Source: Cephalopachus bancanus (taxonomy: Eukaryota; Chordata; Mammalia; Primates; Tarsiidae). From it: DNA of 64,000 bases. The translations under genes were made by a program, and so were the position numbers. Numbering within the stretch: position 1 is the stretch's first letter; the number at the start of each line of letters is the position of its first letter. Positions 48,382 through 62,800 of the stretch are shown in pieces. The stretch covers positions 3,968,001 through 4,032,000 of the forward strand of contig JAPVLO010000133.1 in NCBI GenBank assembly GCA_027257055.1, in the 5' to 3' direction. Below the pieces are notes generated by a model. That model was not told where the DNA came from. It ran no database searches and saw only the letters and a list, made by a program, of their open reading frames with translations.

Positions 48382-49672
48382 TATTTTTTTCTGGAGTTGC
48401 CGGAGTCCAGCTCCAGCGGGTCAGGGTTTCCTGAAAGAGGGACAGCATCGGCGCAGGAGAAAAAACTTGGGCACTGACTCTGCTGCAAGCAGGACAAATG
48501 CCGATTTATTGTCTTTTCCAACTCCTTTTATACCCTACATGTTTTTTGTTTCCAAGGCAATCAGTTACAATTTAATGGACTGGACAGGCAATGTATCTTT
48601 GTCCATCCTGTTTTGATCTTAAAACATTATCATCCTAAACATTAACTATAAATTTTATAAACTTCTAACATTTTTTAATGATTACCATTTGTTAATGTCC
48701 ATACAAAATTTACTTATTCCTGTAACTATTACATTATAAATCACTACCAAGTTCTAAGCACCACAATTATCACATAGATTAACAAGTCACACCTGTGATC
48801 TTTACACAGCAATTTGCAACTAGCTGGGGTAAAGCAACATTTTCAAGGTTTCTTAGCGGCAAATTGGCCTGACTAGTTTTCCCTAATTTCACACCTGGTG
48901 TTTACAATCTGCGTTAATTATTTCCTGCCAGGGAGAATGAGCTTTAATATTTGTAAAACAAAAGGCCTCTCAGGCTCAAGTCACCAGAATTACATGCCTC
49001 CTTAACAAAGGGAAGTAAAGGCAAGGGTTCTCTAATATTTATGGGATTGTTAATTTTTTAAGCATAATACACCACATGTAGGAATTAAGAAATTAAGTAA
49101 ATATAATTTTTGCATTGGCACTTTTCCTAAAAATACAAACTGTAGCTTCTCAAATTTCTCCAATTAGTCGCCAATCAGAAGAAATAAAATCTTACGAGTA
49201 ATTATCTACCCACACCTGATATTTAAAATCTCTATTGATTAGTTTCCTGGCAAGGCCAATGAGTTCCCTGACAAACATTAAATCGAGCACTTTCTGATAA
49301 CAAAAGTAGAAGAAGCAAGGGTCTCAGCTGCCCAGGTTTGCTTTGCGACTCGGGGTCTTCAGCCCCCTGGATTTTGTCAGCAGGCAGGCCTCCATGGCTG
49401 GCTCCCAACACGGAGTCAGTCATCCAGGTTGGAATGCAGGTGCACACTCATGGCCATCACAGCCTCAACCTGCTGGGCTCAGGTGATCCTTCCACCTCAG
49501 CCTCCCAAGTAGCTATAACTACAGGTGTGTACCACCATGCCCAATTTTTTTATTTATTGTAAAAATAAGGTCTCGCCAAGATGCCCAGGCCGGTCTTGAA
49601 AACCTGGACTCAGTCAATCGCTTCTGTCTCCAAAAGTGCTGGGATTACAGGTCTGAGTCACTGCACCTGGCC
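48382..49672 (-). mobile_element. Alu SINE split by a solo LTR
   Basis: Antisense Alu: poly-T head and ctggagt at 48382-48397, the remainder at 49411-49672 (catccaggttggaatgcagg to ctgcacctggcc). Confidence 0.5.
48398..49410 (-). mobile_element. Solo LTR of a class II (ERVK/IAP-type) endogenous retrovirus
   Basis: 1013 bp with TG...CA ends; on the minus strand it starts tgttgggagccagccatgg and ends ctggactccggca. A minus-strand TATA box lies at 48526-48533 and an AATAAA signal at 48505-48510, so R is short. Flanks tggagt and cggagt are a 6-bp target duplication with one change; six bases suit class II elements. No internal retroviral sequence remains; it arose by LTR-LTR recombination. Confidence 0.5.
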
Positions 49673-50149
49673 AGAACTTTACCATTTTTAGGTATGGCCA
49701 AATAATATTACATGGTATCGATATACCACATTTTGTTTATCCACTTGTCCATGGATGGACATTTGAGCTGTGTTTACGGTTTGGGTGTTATAAACAGTGC
49801 TGCTGTGTGGATGTGCATTTTCATCTTTAGGTACACACCCTGAAAAGGGGCCTGCTTCCTGCATGTTTGTGTATATTTGAGGGGCAGTGCCCCGTCCCAT
49901 TTCCCCACCCCCATATGGCTCACAGGCCCAGGGTGCTCCCTCAGCAACCACTGCCATCATAGACGGGGTGGGAAGTGGGCTGTGTGCTTGGAAGCATCCT
50001 ACTCCCTCCAGGTCCAAGGGCCTCCTGCCCAGGCTTGGGGGGTCTCTGGTGCAGTTTCTAAGCCAAATTATTTTTCAATAATTTAATGCAAAATGCTCTG
50101 TGTCATGGTCTGATAGGCTCAAAGCAGGAGCAATAATGACATTCGTATC

Positions 50150-50863
<714 letters not shown>

Positions 50864-51504
50864 GCAGACTCTTTTCCATTGATGATAATCTTAAAAAAAA
50901 AAAAAAACTCTAGGAATTAGGGCCTGGCTATCTGGGGACCATGACTCAGCCTACTGCAGGATTAAATCAGCATGGAGGAGGCTTTGGCCTTCCTGCTGTT
51001 TCTGGGTCTGTTCTTGTCTGTGAATGAATGGGTAGATGGAAAAGAGAAGAGGAATCTGAAAAGTGTGTGATGTTTCCTGGAGCTTTTTCGTTCATCATAT
51101 GTGTAGGCCAGGGAGGAGTGCTGTGCATGGGGCCACTGTGGTGGTGGCTGTGGCTGCCAGGTCAACAGTTCCTGCTATCCCTGCACACTTTGCCTAGGCA
51201 GCCTATGTCATCAACACCGTGCTTCTTAGATGAGCTGTGGCGATTCTCCGATTCTGGGCACTCCTTGCCTGCTTTATTCAGCAGCCTCAGAGGCCAGGAG
51301 CTTTAAGGAAGGACTCAGCACCAGGCCAGAGAACCCGGCTGCGAACACCTCCTTTGGTACACCTGAATCATGAATTCGCAGGTGACATTTTCCCATTCAT
51401 TCCTATTTTATTATTTCTTTTCCACATTGGACCCCAAAAGTTTGTCATGAAATTTGCCTTCAATCAGACTGATAGGCAAATAAGGCTAAACAAGATAGAG
51501 ATTA

Positions 51505-51779
51505 AGGACAGATGCAGTGACTCATACCTGTAATCTCAGCACTTTGGGAGGCAGAGGCCAGGAGGATTGCTTGAGTCCAGAAGTTTGAGACCAGCCTGAC
51601 AGAATAGCAAGACCCCATCTCTACAAAAAAAGTGAAAAGTTAGCCAGGTATGATGATGTGCACCTGTCATCCCAGTAACTTAGGAGGCTGAAACAGGAGG
51701 ATTGCTTGAGACCAGGAGGTCAAGGCTATGGTGAGCTGTGATTGTGCTACTGTACTCCAGTCCCAATTTTTTTAAAAAA
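51505..51779 (+). mobile_element. Alu SINE, old
   Basis: ggacagatgcagtgactcat to gctactgtactccagtccc. Confidence 0.5.
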
Positions 51780-52689
51780 GAGTTTAGGGTCATGATCTCT
51801 AGGCAGCTTTTAGCAAAAAGATAGCCAACCTTCACATCTACTCTCTCTAGTTTATGATGTACCAGACCCTGAAATAGGCACCTTAGAAGGTAGAAAGGAA
51901 AATAAGATGAGCTTGCTTTATCTTGGGAGTGTGTGATGTGTAGGACAGATAGGTGTGAGCATCCAAACCCATTGAGGATACAAGCTCTGAGAAGGTGCAG
52001 GTTGATATGGGAGATGGGGGTGAACCTGAGAAGACTTTTTGGATGAGGGTGTCCAGGGAGAACAGAGGCCAGAACACAAAGAGAATCCCAAGCCTGGAGT
52101 CTGAGGGGAGAGTGAAGGAGGGAAAAAGGTGAAAAGCAGACCTGGCTGAGCAGAGCCTTATGTTTGGTGGATTTGGTTCTAAAATGACTAGTGCAGGGAA
52201 AGCTCGAGAAAGTAAGAATCAAGTTAAGCCTGGAGTTTAGAGACAAGGGGAAGATTGGGCACTAGAGAACTGGAGATTAACCTTATAGGGTCACTTCTCA
52301 AGTTGTAGATGTGGACAAGATTGCTAAGTCCAGCATGAAGGTGAAAGGAAGTAGTATGGCCTACATCTATCTGGAGGGCATAAGAGCCCAGGAGAGACAC
52401 TGGGGTCATTAAAGACACAGCGACGACTCAACACACAAACCACTGGACACTCACGGGGAGGACCAGGGACAGCCCCATGCAGATGGCCAGCCAATGGCAT
52501 ATTCTCTCTGCAAAGCCAACTGCCACAAGCCAACTCTGTCTCTGTGGTGTGAATATGTTCAAATGCCATGTAAGACCTTCGTAACATGTGGCAGGTTTTC
52601 CAGACAGCTGTTGAGAAAGAGGGAAAAGTTAACACATGTGACTAAGGCCAGCTGGAAAAGTCCCCTAAGCCATAGTGCTCTTCACACTA

Positions 52690-53520
52690 TGACCTGGTGT
52701 TACAGCCAGACAGGGTTCTTATGCCAGCTGCCTGGAAAATACCCCATCAGACGCAGCCACTGCAGTCAGAGAAAGAGGTGAACATCACAAAGCGGGAGGA
52801 ATCTCAAATCCACCTCCTCGAAGACTCAGAGGATAAGGTTTTTAAAGGGAAATTGGAAGGCTGTGGGACAGGGGCTGCTGACTGGTTGATGCTGTGGGGT
52901 GGAGGCTGCCTTCCTGTGGTAGAGTCAGCTTCTGAGGGATGGCCTTCTGGAGCATCCAACTGACTTCCTGGTGTTTTGGCCTGGTTGGGGCCTAAGGTCC
53001 GCCAGAGTCCAAAATCTGAAAAAGGTCTCTAATATCTCAAATACCGTTCTTAGGTTTTGCAATGATGCTTATTCATAAGGCGAGTTCGATGTCCATCAGA
53101 TGTCACCCCCTGGTCTCTGAGCCATTAAGGAGGTCATCTAGGAGGATGGTGTGGGGGAATGTGGGGTCCCTGGAGACTGATGCCACTTTTGTCTTTCAAT
53201 GACTTCTTGTCTCCTCAAGTGGTCTTATGTTGTCTGGACTTGCGGGACTGTTTTCTCTCCTCCCCAGTCAGGAGGGGAAGGCAATTGCAAATCAACTTAG
53301 AAGGAATATATTTGTTAATTTCTAGCCATAGCTGTAGCTTTGATTACACGGTCCAGTGCTAATTTATAGGCGGTTTCACTATCAATGTATTTAAGTCTAG
53401 TATTTAAACTAAGACCAATTTTATTATAGGAAAGCAAGACTAAATTCTGGGAATTGGATAGAAAATCGCCACAATGAGCATGTGTCCATGAAGCAATCAA
53501 ACAGTCCACTTAAGTGGCTC
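52690..53520. mobile_element. Possible LTR and flanking endogenous retrovirus remnant
   Basis: tgttacagccagacagggtt to gcatccaactgacttcc has LTR-like layout, and the sequence after it is unlike known unique DNA to my eye. No retroviral motif is readable. Low confidence; could be unique intron. Confidence 0.5.
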
Positions 53521-54354
53521 AGCTATTGCTGAGATTCTTTAAGAATATTCATTTGCTACTTGTCCAATCACTTTATCATCTGCTAGTGGTTATAAGCAAA
53601 AGAATAGAGACAGGGACTAAAAGTTCTAGCAAAATGATGGGGGAAAATATTTCCAAATTGAGAACATCTGGCTCTAGCCACTGTGAGCTGAGCTAGGCCA
53701 ATTTGGATAAGTACAATTTGTTAGATTCCGTTTGATGGCTATCAAAAGAATGGCCATTGCAGATGAGACGTTGGGGAGAATTACCTGCTTCCTCCTAGAC
53801 AACCTTGCCGTCAGGTGGGGTGTTTCCATTAAAACAAGTTTCAGACAGAACTTTACCCTGTGTTCAGCTGTGTATTAACAAGCAGGCACAAAAGCTTATA
53901 TTGAAAGATTAGTCAAAGTTCCAATTCTATGTCTTTTTAAGCACCTTGCATAAAATGAATGTCCTGAGGAAAATGCAGCAGTATTCTCATGACAGGACCA
54001 GTGACCCTTTTAGTCAAATCAGGTGAAGGATTCTTCCTTATGGGATGAGGGTAGGAGGCACTTGTTCTGAATGGCTGATGGGCTCACTCTCCTCTTAGGT
54101 CCCATTTATGCAAGAGGTGAAATACTTGTACAAGTCTTAAATACTCACTTCACTGAAGGTAAATTGTCTTTATTATCCATGAAGCACATGCCTTGCAACT
54201 ACTGAATATACTCTTTCAAGTGTTAACTCAGGAACCCTAGAGTATAAATTAACTTGGGCATACATATATTCATGATACTGTCTAAAAGGAAGTATGCAAA
54301 GGTAAATTATAGACAATATAATTATCTTTTTTACATAAATAGGGCAAAAGTCAC

Positions 54355-55345
54355 TATGGTAGGCTGAATAATGGCTCTCAAAGATGTCCATGTCCTAATC
54401 CCTGGAGTTTGTGAATACTACCCCTTCACACTGCAGAAGGAACCCTGAGATGGGGAGGTTGTCCTGGATTATCTGGGTGGGCCCCAAATGTAATCAAAAG
54501 TATCCTTATAAGAGAGAGGGAGAGGGAGGTGGGGTGCAGTGTGTTATTCCATGTTTTCTTTGACTCTGCCACAGAAAAGAATTTCAATGGGTGTCCTGAG
54601 TATAGTTTAAGACAGAATTTTTTAGAAAGAAAGGGGTGTTCTCAAGAGAGAGCTTGGGTCCCTGAAGAGACAGCATATGCTTGCCTTTGACAAGAAGCTT
54701 TGTATACTTTTACAATGATGATTAAGCAAACCATGATCTAAGAGTGGAGGGTTGCAGGTGTCTGGTCACGAGTTTTGATGACCATCTCTCAAACTTTAAG
54801 GTCACAAGGACCTTCTAAATAATGAAAGTTACTGTCTAACTAGATTTGGGTTTTTCTTAGAACATCATGTTTGTGTTTTGGGTAATTCCCTATTGTTCCT
54901 GTAATTTACTGTACTAGTAGTTCCATATTCCAACTCACAAGGTGGTCAGGTCTGATATACCCGGTCAGTTGGGTGAAGGTTGTACAGATAAGAAATATGT
55001 CTGAACGCTTACCCTATTTTAATTTAGACCCGCCTGCCTAATTACTTCTAAATTGTGTCAACCTTGCCTGCTTTGATTAGGCTACAGAAGAAGCAATGCG
55101 ATGGTGGAAACTGAGACTAGGGTATGGAGGAAGATGAAGGAAAACTGTAGAATACAGGTGGCTACTGAAAGCTGAAAAAGTCAAAGAAGTGAATTATCTT
55201 CTTATAGCCTCTGGAGGAAGCCAGCTTTGTTTATTTAGCCCAGTGAAATTGATTTTAGACTTTTGACTTCCAGATACCTTGGTGTGGTTTCAAGTCACTA
55301 AATTCATGGTAATTCATCACAACAGCAATAGGAAAAAAATACAGC
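54355..55345 (+). mobile_element. MLT1-type MaLR LTR, interrupted
   Basis: ggctgaataatggctctcaa, gatggggaggttgtcctgga and cttataagagagagggagag (54361-54530) resume at about 55075 (gaaagctgaaaaagtcaaag, ttgacttccagataccttgg, cacaacagcaataggaaaa), in MLT1 order. About 540 bp of other sequence sits between. Confidence 0.5.
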
Positions 55346-57675
55346 TATCAATATTAATGTCAGCAGCATCTTGGTCCAGCTCATGGACATTTCCATGGGA
55401 GCAGTTTTGAAAACCCTTGTTGTACATGGCTGACAGGTTACTAACAGAGTCCCTGAACAGAGGGCCATGGACAGGAAAGAAGAGGTACAAACAGTGCCTA
55501 CTAGTTTTGAACTGTTTTTAGAAACAAAAGCAGCCCTTGCTTCTCACCAGGCACAATGGGACTAGAGAACCACTTGAATCAAAATCAGATACAATGAAGC
55601 CATGTTTTTGTTCTATAAAGCCTGTTAGGACTGTACTTGGCCAGGTGTGAGACAGGTCTACACACCTGTAAGTGACTCATCTGATAACACCTAACTTACT
55701 CACGGAGTCTTTTCCTAACCAAATGGGCTGCTTTGTTGAGTAAGCATTAGGCTATCTTAGCCCCTGTTGGAGAATGTTAACATATCAAAATGGAACCATC
55801 AGTCAGAAGAATTCCATTCCTCAAAGGAAAAGGATTTGAAGAAGCTGAAAGCTATTGATTATCATGTTAGAGAGGGGTAAGATGCCTGGCTCTTACTTTG
55901 TGCCGAGATAGCACTGGAGAATGAGAATCAGCAGTGTGTGTTCACAGGAACTGTCAGCTTTGCATTGAGAGAAGAAAATGACTGTTGAAAGCATTATTAT
56001 GAAATTAGATATAATCCAAGGTGACACGAAAGACTTGCAAAAGCCTCGGTTTTGTCATTTATATGCTTGCTCCCAGGGTTATTACAGAAATTAAATGGGA
56101 ACATGAGCTCACACAGGGACACGAGACACGGCAGCTGCTAGTTACAACAGAAAAGTGTCATGATCAGGACTTCAGGGGGAAGGGGATCAGTGCTCAGATG
56201 TAGACCATTGGGGTGCTCTGGGAGTCTCTGGGTAAGCACCTGCTATCACTATGTACTACACAAGCTGATGAGAAAGATCATTTTCCTTCTCAAGTGAACT
56301 ATCTGGACCCACAAAGCAGACAGCAGTCCCTTTCAGTACAAAGTGGTTCCTGGATCCCAAGCCAAGGCTTAGGTGACTATTCAGGCAGGTCACTGTGTCT
56401 TGCCAACTCTACTGTTTACTCACTAAGTCAACATCTTCAAACAATACTGGCTTCTTTATTTGAACTGGCAGAAAGCTTTCACTTCCCCTTTCAAAATTTA
56501 CAACTCCTCTTGTCCTTAATTAGCAATACTGTAATCAGAAAGGAGGGAAAGGCAAACTACAGGGAAGCAGAGGAAAGAACGATACACATTTGTTCTGGGA
56601 TGTTTTGGGGACTGTGATAAAGTAACGGGGATAGGTTTAAACTTTTAATGGGGTTGCATGGTTACATCCCAGCAAAGAAAATTCTGTAGTAAAGTAAAAA
56701 TGCTTCCCAGAGCTTCTACAGCAAGTGATCTTAAACTAGAGGTCCCAGCTGACCTCTAACTGAAGGTTAGCCAGAAGTCTGATTTGTTTTCAGTATGTGA
56801 CCAGGTCTCTTCAGCTTCTCAGACAGGACTGCAAATCTGGATGGAGGAGAAGCCCAGGCTTCTGTGTGAGCTGGAAATGTTGGTCCTTGGACACCTTTCA
56901 TAATTACTGACATTAGCCCTCTGTCCCTTAGCAAGAGTTGGAAAATGATAATGAGGAAAGCAGCTTAACTGTGAAATGAAAACAGTATAAAGATGAAAAC
57001 TTACATGGTGAATTCATCCTGGGTGTGGGCCAAGATCCTATTCGGGTACCATAGTTTATTTTTTTCTCTCATCTTCCACATTGCAGTCCAAAGCAATTGA
57101 ACAAGTGCCAAAATCCTAGAACAGCTTGTCTTTTTCCTTCATGGTGGACCTCCTAGTACCCTTTTGTAAATGTGAAATTAGTGTTTCTTCTTAGAAATAA
57201 ATGTGTGTCATTAATAATTATCTCTATGGTGACCCATGAGATGACAGAGGAAACGTGGGAGGCATGGGCTCAAACAGGAGGGGAAAGGGTAGCTGAGGCC
57301 CCTCTCTTGCTGTTCAGCCCTGGTGTCCCCCTCCTCTGTAAGTGAGGATAAAAGTCCCAGTTTGGGGGCAGACAACCAGCATGGGTCTGGTGAGCTGTGT
57401 CCCAGTGGGACAGCCCCGCTGGCTGAAAGGTGGGACTGAAGTTGTGAAAGGTGAATTCCTGGGGATATGGAAAGGCCTCTGCTAGTAGTGGCAGGCTCCT
57501 CTCTTGGAGGAATTATCCTTTCTCTCCAGTAAGGGAGGAGTCCACACCCATGGCTTTGTTTCAGGTCTCTTGGTGTACTTTCAGGCTATGGGCTCCTTTG
57601 GGTAGGCAAAGTAACCGTATACTCACATGCTTCAGCTACTACCATGTGGTAGATGACATCCTTTTGCAACCACTC

Positions 57676-57708
57676 ATTCTATTCATTCATTCATTCATTC
57701 ATTCACTC
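57676..57708. repeat. (ATTC)n microsatellite
   Basis: About eight tetranucleotide units with small changes. Confidence 0.5.
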
Positions 57709-58550
57709 ATCCACTTATTTTATATGTTGTTTTGCTACAGTCCAAGTAAAAACGCTCAGCTGCTTTCTCTCGACACCTATGAATTGAGAGGCAGGGCAAT
57801 GGCAGAAAGAAGTTTACTTCTGAATTCAGAATTTGGGGAGACAGAACCTGGCTCCTGATATTTCTGGAACTGTTCTGCTCACCTCTTAGGTTCCACAGTC
57901 CATTTTTATAAATTAAGGGTTGCTGGTACCTATACATTGACTATGTGACTGACAGAGCATTGTAGAGAACTCAAGTTAAGTTACAGCTGCATTTTGACAA
58001 TAATAACATTTATGGCCTACATTTCCTGGCACTGGCTAACAAAAGGGAGCTCACAGTGTTATCATTAACACTAAACTGAACAGTTGAATAAGCTTGCCAT
58101 AGAATAAGGGAGTTAACAGAACCTGTTACACAGTAAAACGTTATTCACTACGACATATTGTTGACTGGTATATCGTTGATTAGTAGCTACAACACACAAA
58201 AAGCTATAGAAACTACAAGGTTTATGGTTACATGGGTGCTGTATTTGCAAATCTATGACCACTAAAAGGGAGTGAATAGGGATTCATTTCTCTCCATTGA
58301 GTGAGCTCAGTCTGTAGCGGGTTAAGGATTCTTGAAAGTGAATTAATGGGGAATGTATAAGAGATCAGGAAATATGTTTTTCTTTGTTAATTCTCAGGAT
58401 TTGCTAATTCTCAGGAATGTAGGTACTACAGGCCTACTTAGACGTTATGCCTTTCTTTAAGGGCTGTGGCATATGGACAAACAGTTCCGGGTTTTTGTAT
58501 CAAGCTGAAGAGTTTCACATAACAAATGGCTCATTATCTCTTTTATCTTT

Positions 58551-58845
58551 CTTTTTTGAGTCAGGGTCTCATTCTGTCATCCAGACTCTGTCACCAGAGT
58601 GCAGTGATGTGATCATACCTCACCGCAGCCTCAAACTCGGGCTCAGGCGATCTTCCTGCCTTCGCCTCCTGAGTAGCTAGGACTACAGGTGTGTGCCACC
58701 ACACCTGACTAATTTTTGTATTTTATATAGAGATGAGGTTTCACTATGTTAACCAAGCTGATCTCAAATTCCTCGGCTCAAGCAATGTTCCCGCCCCAGC
58801 TTCCTAAAATGCTGGAATTATAGGTGTGGGCTACTGCATTCAGTC
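58551..58845 (-). mobile_element. Alu SINE, old
   Basis: Antisense; ttttttgagtcagggtctca to gggctactgcattcagtc. Confidence 0.5.
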
Positions 58846-58854
58846 TATTTTATA

Positions 58855-59340
58855 TGTTATTTTAATTTTTAACTTTTATTTTGAAATAATTTCAGGTTAT
58901 AAAAAAGTTGCAAAGGTAATACCAAGAATTTTTATACACACTTTTCCCAGATTCCCCAAATGTTAACTTTACCATGTTTGCTTTCTCTAACTCTGTGTAT
59001 GTATATGTATGTGTATATGTATCTGTGTACATACTTGTGTTGTTTCCTAAACATTTGGGAGTAAGTGGAAGATATGGTAGCACTTTACCCCTAAATACTT
59101 CAATATTTTTGCCACAAACAAGCAAAATCCTCTTACCTAATGCAGTACAATGATAAACATCAGAAAATTATCATTGATACAATACTATCTAATCTTCAGG
59201 CCTTATTCAAATGTTACCCAGTGTTTCATTAATTCTTTCACATTTTCTAAAGAATTTTTTTCACTATTTAGTAAAGGATTATTTACGTACAATAAAATTC
59301 CTTCTTTTTAGTGTACAGTTTTATGGGCTCCCACAAACCT
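58855..59340 (-). mobile_element. L1 LINE, old 3' fragment
   Basis: Antisense: ttattttgaaataatttcag, aaaaagttgcaaaggtaata and ttcccagattccccaaatgt; an old L1ME-type 3' UTR. Confidence 0.5.
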
Positions 59341-59384
59341 GTAGGAAGCCTCTGATGGCCCAGGCTCTACATAGTTTCTTTCTT

Positions 59385-59674
59385 TCTTTTTTTTTTTTGA
59401 GTTGGAGTCTCACTCTGTCACCCAGACTGGAGTGCAGTGGCCGCTCCCAGCCACCACAGCCTTGACCTGCTGGGCTCCGGCGATCCTTCCGCCTCAGCCT
59501 TCTGAGTAGCCGGAATTACAGGCGCGCGCTACCATGCCCGGCTAATTTTTTTATTTTATTGTAGAGATGAGGTCTCGCCTGCCCAGGAGAGTCTCGAACC
59601 TGCAGGTTCAGGCAATCCACTCACCTCAGCCTCGCAAAGGCGCGGGATTACAGGCTGAGCCACTGAGCCTGGCT
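59385..59674 (-). mobile_element. Alu SINE, young lineage type
   Basis: Antisense; ends gagccactgagcctggct. Flanks ctctacatagtttcttt repeated exactly. Confidence 0.5.
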
Positions 59675-59775
59675 CTACATAGTTTCTTTATCCTCCTCAG
59701 ACTGTAGTGCGTCTCTAAAGGTCAAGGCCCAGGACTCTTTTGTGAGTTGTTTTCTGTTTCATTCAGAAGGAAACA

Positions 59776-60130
59776 ATATGGTTTGAGTATTTGTGTTCCC
59801 CTCAAATTCACATGTTCAAATCCTAACCCCCAAGGTGATGGTATTAGGAAGTGGGCGTCTTTGGGAGGTGGCCAGGTTACCTCTACCCTCAGGAGTGGGA
59901 TTAGTGCCCTTATAAAAGAGGCCCCAGAGCCTTTCCCCTTCCACCATGTGAGGACACAGGAAGGAAGCACCATCTATGAACCAGGAAATAGAGCCCCACC
60001 AAACACTAAACCTGCCAGTGCCTTGATCTTGGACATCCCAGTGTATAGAACTGTAAGAAATAAATGGCTGGTGTCTAAAAGTCACCCAGTCAATGGAATT
60101 TTGTTACAGCAGCAGGAACAGCCTAGGACA
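59776..60130 (+). mobile_element. MaLR LTR (MST/MLT1 type)
   Basis: tatggtttgagtatttgtgt, ggtgatggtattaggaagtg, cttccaccatgtgaggacac and gaactgtaagaaataaatgg follow the MaLR LTR; the last includes its polyadenylation signal. Confidence 0.5.
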
Positions 60131-60682
60131 CTCAGGCCTGATGCTCCCTGCCCCATCCCCCCCACCCCCAACCCCCCGTCCCCCACAGCACAGAGGCTTT
60201 CTCCAGACTCCACCTGCCTCCATTCTTCCTCTTGAGCACCTTTAAAGTCCCCAAGGAGATCCTGAGAGTGGGTGTAGTTTTCCAGGGGTTCCGCCCTCTC
60301 ATCTCATTAAGAGGTCATTAAAAAATTCAGCTGAATTCTTCCTAAATGACATCTGGCGTCTTCATCGGGTAAGTGAGTGCCTGAGTCCCATGTGTCCTTG
60401 GAGGATGCCAGGTTTTCTGGGATGCTGTTAGCTGGCTGCCCTGCAGCCACTGCTGCAGGTTCAAAAAAAGCTGTGACTTCACAGATTAGTTAGCATTTTT
60501 TTGTTACTGTTTTTAGGATGACAGCAGCATTTTCCCCCACTTACATGCTGAGCAGAGGCTAAGCATCCATTTTACATTTTTTGATCATCTATGAATCAGA
60601 TTTTTTTTCTTACTGCATCTTACTGAGAAAACATTTGGGGGAAAAAAAAACAAACTGTTGTTTCCTGACATACCAGTAATGC

Positions 60683-60726
<44 letters not shown>
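60683..60726. repeat. A17 followed by (AT)13
   Basis: Pure A run then AT dinucleotides, ending at cgcgag. Confidence 0.5.
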
Positions 60727-62639
60727 CGCGAGACATCTAGGTAGTTCTGCATTTTACTTAGAAATTTCTTTCCCAGAGAACAAGTAATATATCTGAAAGA
60801 TTAGAGCCATCACATTTTTTGAGTGGGATATGTTGATCTAGTGATTTAAAAACTTTGAAATTTGGATTTAATTATACTTTCTGATAGACAGATTCTTCCC
60901 TGCAGTTGCTTCTAACCTGTACTCAGATTATCATTTATCATTTTCCTGAGACCTACAAAGAGAAAAATCTGATTGGACAGCACTTGCCTTTGCCAAGCTC
61001 AGACATAGACCTACTTGCCAGACTTTTTTAGCTAGACAATCTACACTGAAAATTATAGGAAGCTTTTAAGTATTTTGAAGGGAAACTGGTGATTACAAAG
61101 AAAAAAAAAGCCTTTATTATAGGGAAATCCAGCTGCCTGGAATAGCTGCAGTGTTAACAATTATATAGAAAATGTTTCTATTATGAGGAATGCAAAGTAA
61201 ATTCCTGAACTGGGGTTGATCCTAACATGATAATTGGCTACTCTGAGATTTTGCCTCAGGTCATGGCAATGGAGTCATAATAGCTTTTAACTTTGACAGA
61301 AAATGGTGTCATTTCTTACAGGCAACTAGTTAGTCTTACACATGTATTGAACCTCTTCTGTATTAGTCACTGTAGGAATGTTGTCAAAGAAATAATGATT
61401 CTGTGTAATTGTCAGAAAGGTGTCTGTTCTTTCTGGACCCACCTTGTCTAAACAGGTAACTCCCAGTGATGATTCACCATCACACCACACATCACACCAC
61501 TGTCCCACTGTTTTCACACTGTTCTATTCTTTGGAGTTGAGACAAAGTCAACCATGGATTTCCTCTATGTGTTCTCCTATGAACCTTTAATCGCCCTTAC
61601 ACCTGGTTCACTGGACCCTCCTGACTTGGGCGCAGTGGCCTGACACCTCTCCCAGACAAGCCAATGCTGCCTCTCTACTGGGTACCTCACCGATTGAAGA
61701 CGTCCTCATTCACCTCCACAAAAATATCTGAGAAAACAGATTCATACTGAAGTGGCCTTAACTGAGATATCTTTCTTAAGAGGATGCTTTTATAACATTC
61801 ATATTTGGGTTCTCTTTGATTTGAACAGAGGATGGTAGGATTCAGCAGGTGTCTGCCTGTGTCCTTCATGTCACTCTGGGCATGCAGTCCGTATGTAGGT
61901 GTATGTAGTCTGTATGTCGGTAGATCCTTCTCGCCTTCATGTTCAGACCCACCCCTGCTACGGCATGTTTTGCCGGGAGTGTGTGATGAGCTTGGCCTGT
62001 GTTATCCACACATTCCCTTCTGTTCCTCTTCATGACACCTGTGGTGGGAGGCTCATCTAGGAAACAGATATTCTTTCTTCTGCTTGAATTTTCAACATGG
62101 AAGCCAAGTGTTGACTTAATGTTTGGCACTTACTTAACTGGTACCAATTCCTTTCCTGGCTTTTGGGGTGAGTCTCCTTAGGTGGCTCAAGACGTCGTTG
62201 TACAACACTGCATCAACGTTCCCAGTGGGTCCACTAGGTTACGGCATTGGGCTTGGCTCAAGGGACACCAAAGGGAAAAAAAGCATTCAAGGAATTAAAT
62301 TCTCTGTAGTCTGACCATTATAGGAAACTTGTTCTAGTCCTCTGGTGTGGAATTGACAAGGCAAGACTATAACCCCATACTTGCAATACATGTAGAAACA
62401 CAACATGCCAGAAGATAAAAAGGGCAGTGGAGTTCAGTCAAGCCAATATACCCATACCAATATACCAAAATATACTGAGAGTGTGTGATGAGTTAGGGAT
62501 CGGTACACAAAGCCCCGTTCAGAGTCTGTACTTGCGTTCATTTTATTTTGTACCTTTCTGTATATTTGTTTTGATGGAAGAGTTTCCCCCAGATATGTGG
62601 ACAAGTGCGCAAAGGTATATAAAAGAGTATCCACTTAAG

Positions 62640-62800
62640 CATTATTTTAATATAGAAATATTATAAATAACCTACATTTCCTTCAATAGGTTAATGAATA
62701 AATTGTGTTCGGTTGTTTAATGGAATACTATACAACAGAGAAAAGTAACAAATTAGAACCACATATATGTACACAGATAAATTTCAAATTGATAAATTGC
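62640..62800 (+). mobile_element. L1 LINE, old ORF2-end fragment
   Basis: ataggttaatgaataaattg and aatggaatactatacaacag match the L1 ORF2 3' end; degenerate. Confidence 0.5.

Larger units (their letters stand above)
48020..49830 (-). mobile_element. L1 LINE, old 3' fragment, split by nested insertions
   Basis: Antisense L1M words at 48030-48381 (gaaatataactcatatacca, ggacattgtcatcattccaa) resume at 49673 (gccaaataatattacatggt, gatggacatttgagctgtgt). The gap is filled by an Alu that itself holds a solo LTR. Confidence 0.5.

Noticed and set aside
51680..52246. 188-residue open frame on the - strand
   Set aside because: Starts outside and ends inside an Alu; no family resemblance, low-complexity Ser/Leu/His composition.
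59747..60235. 162-residue open frame on the + strand
   Set aside because: Almost entirely within a MaLR LTR; chance open frame.
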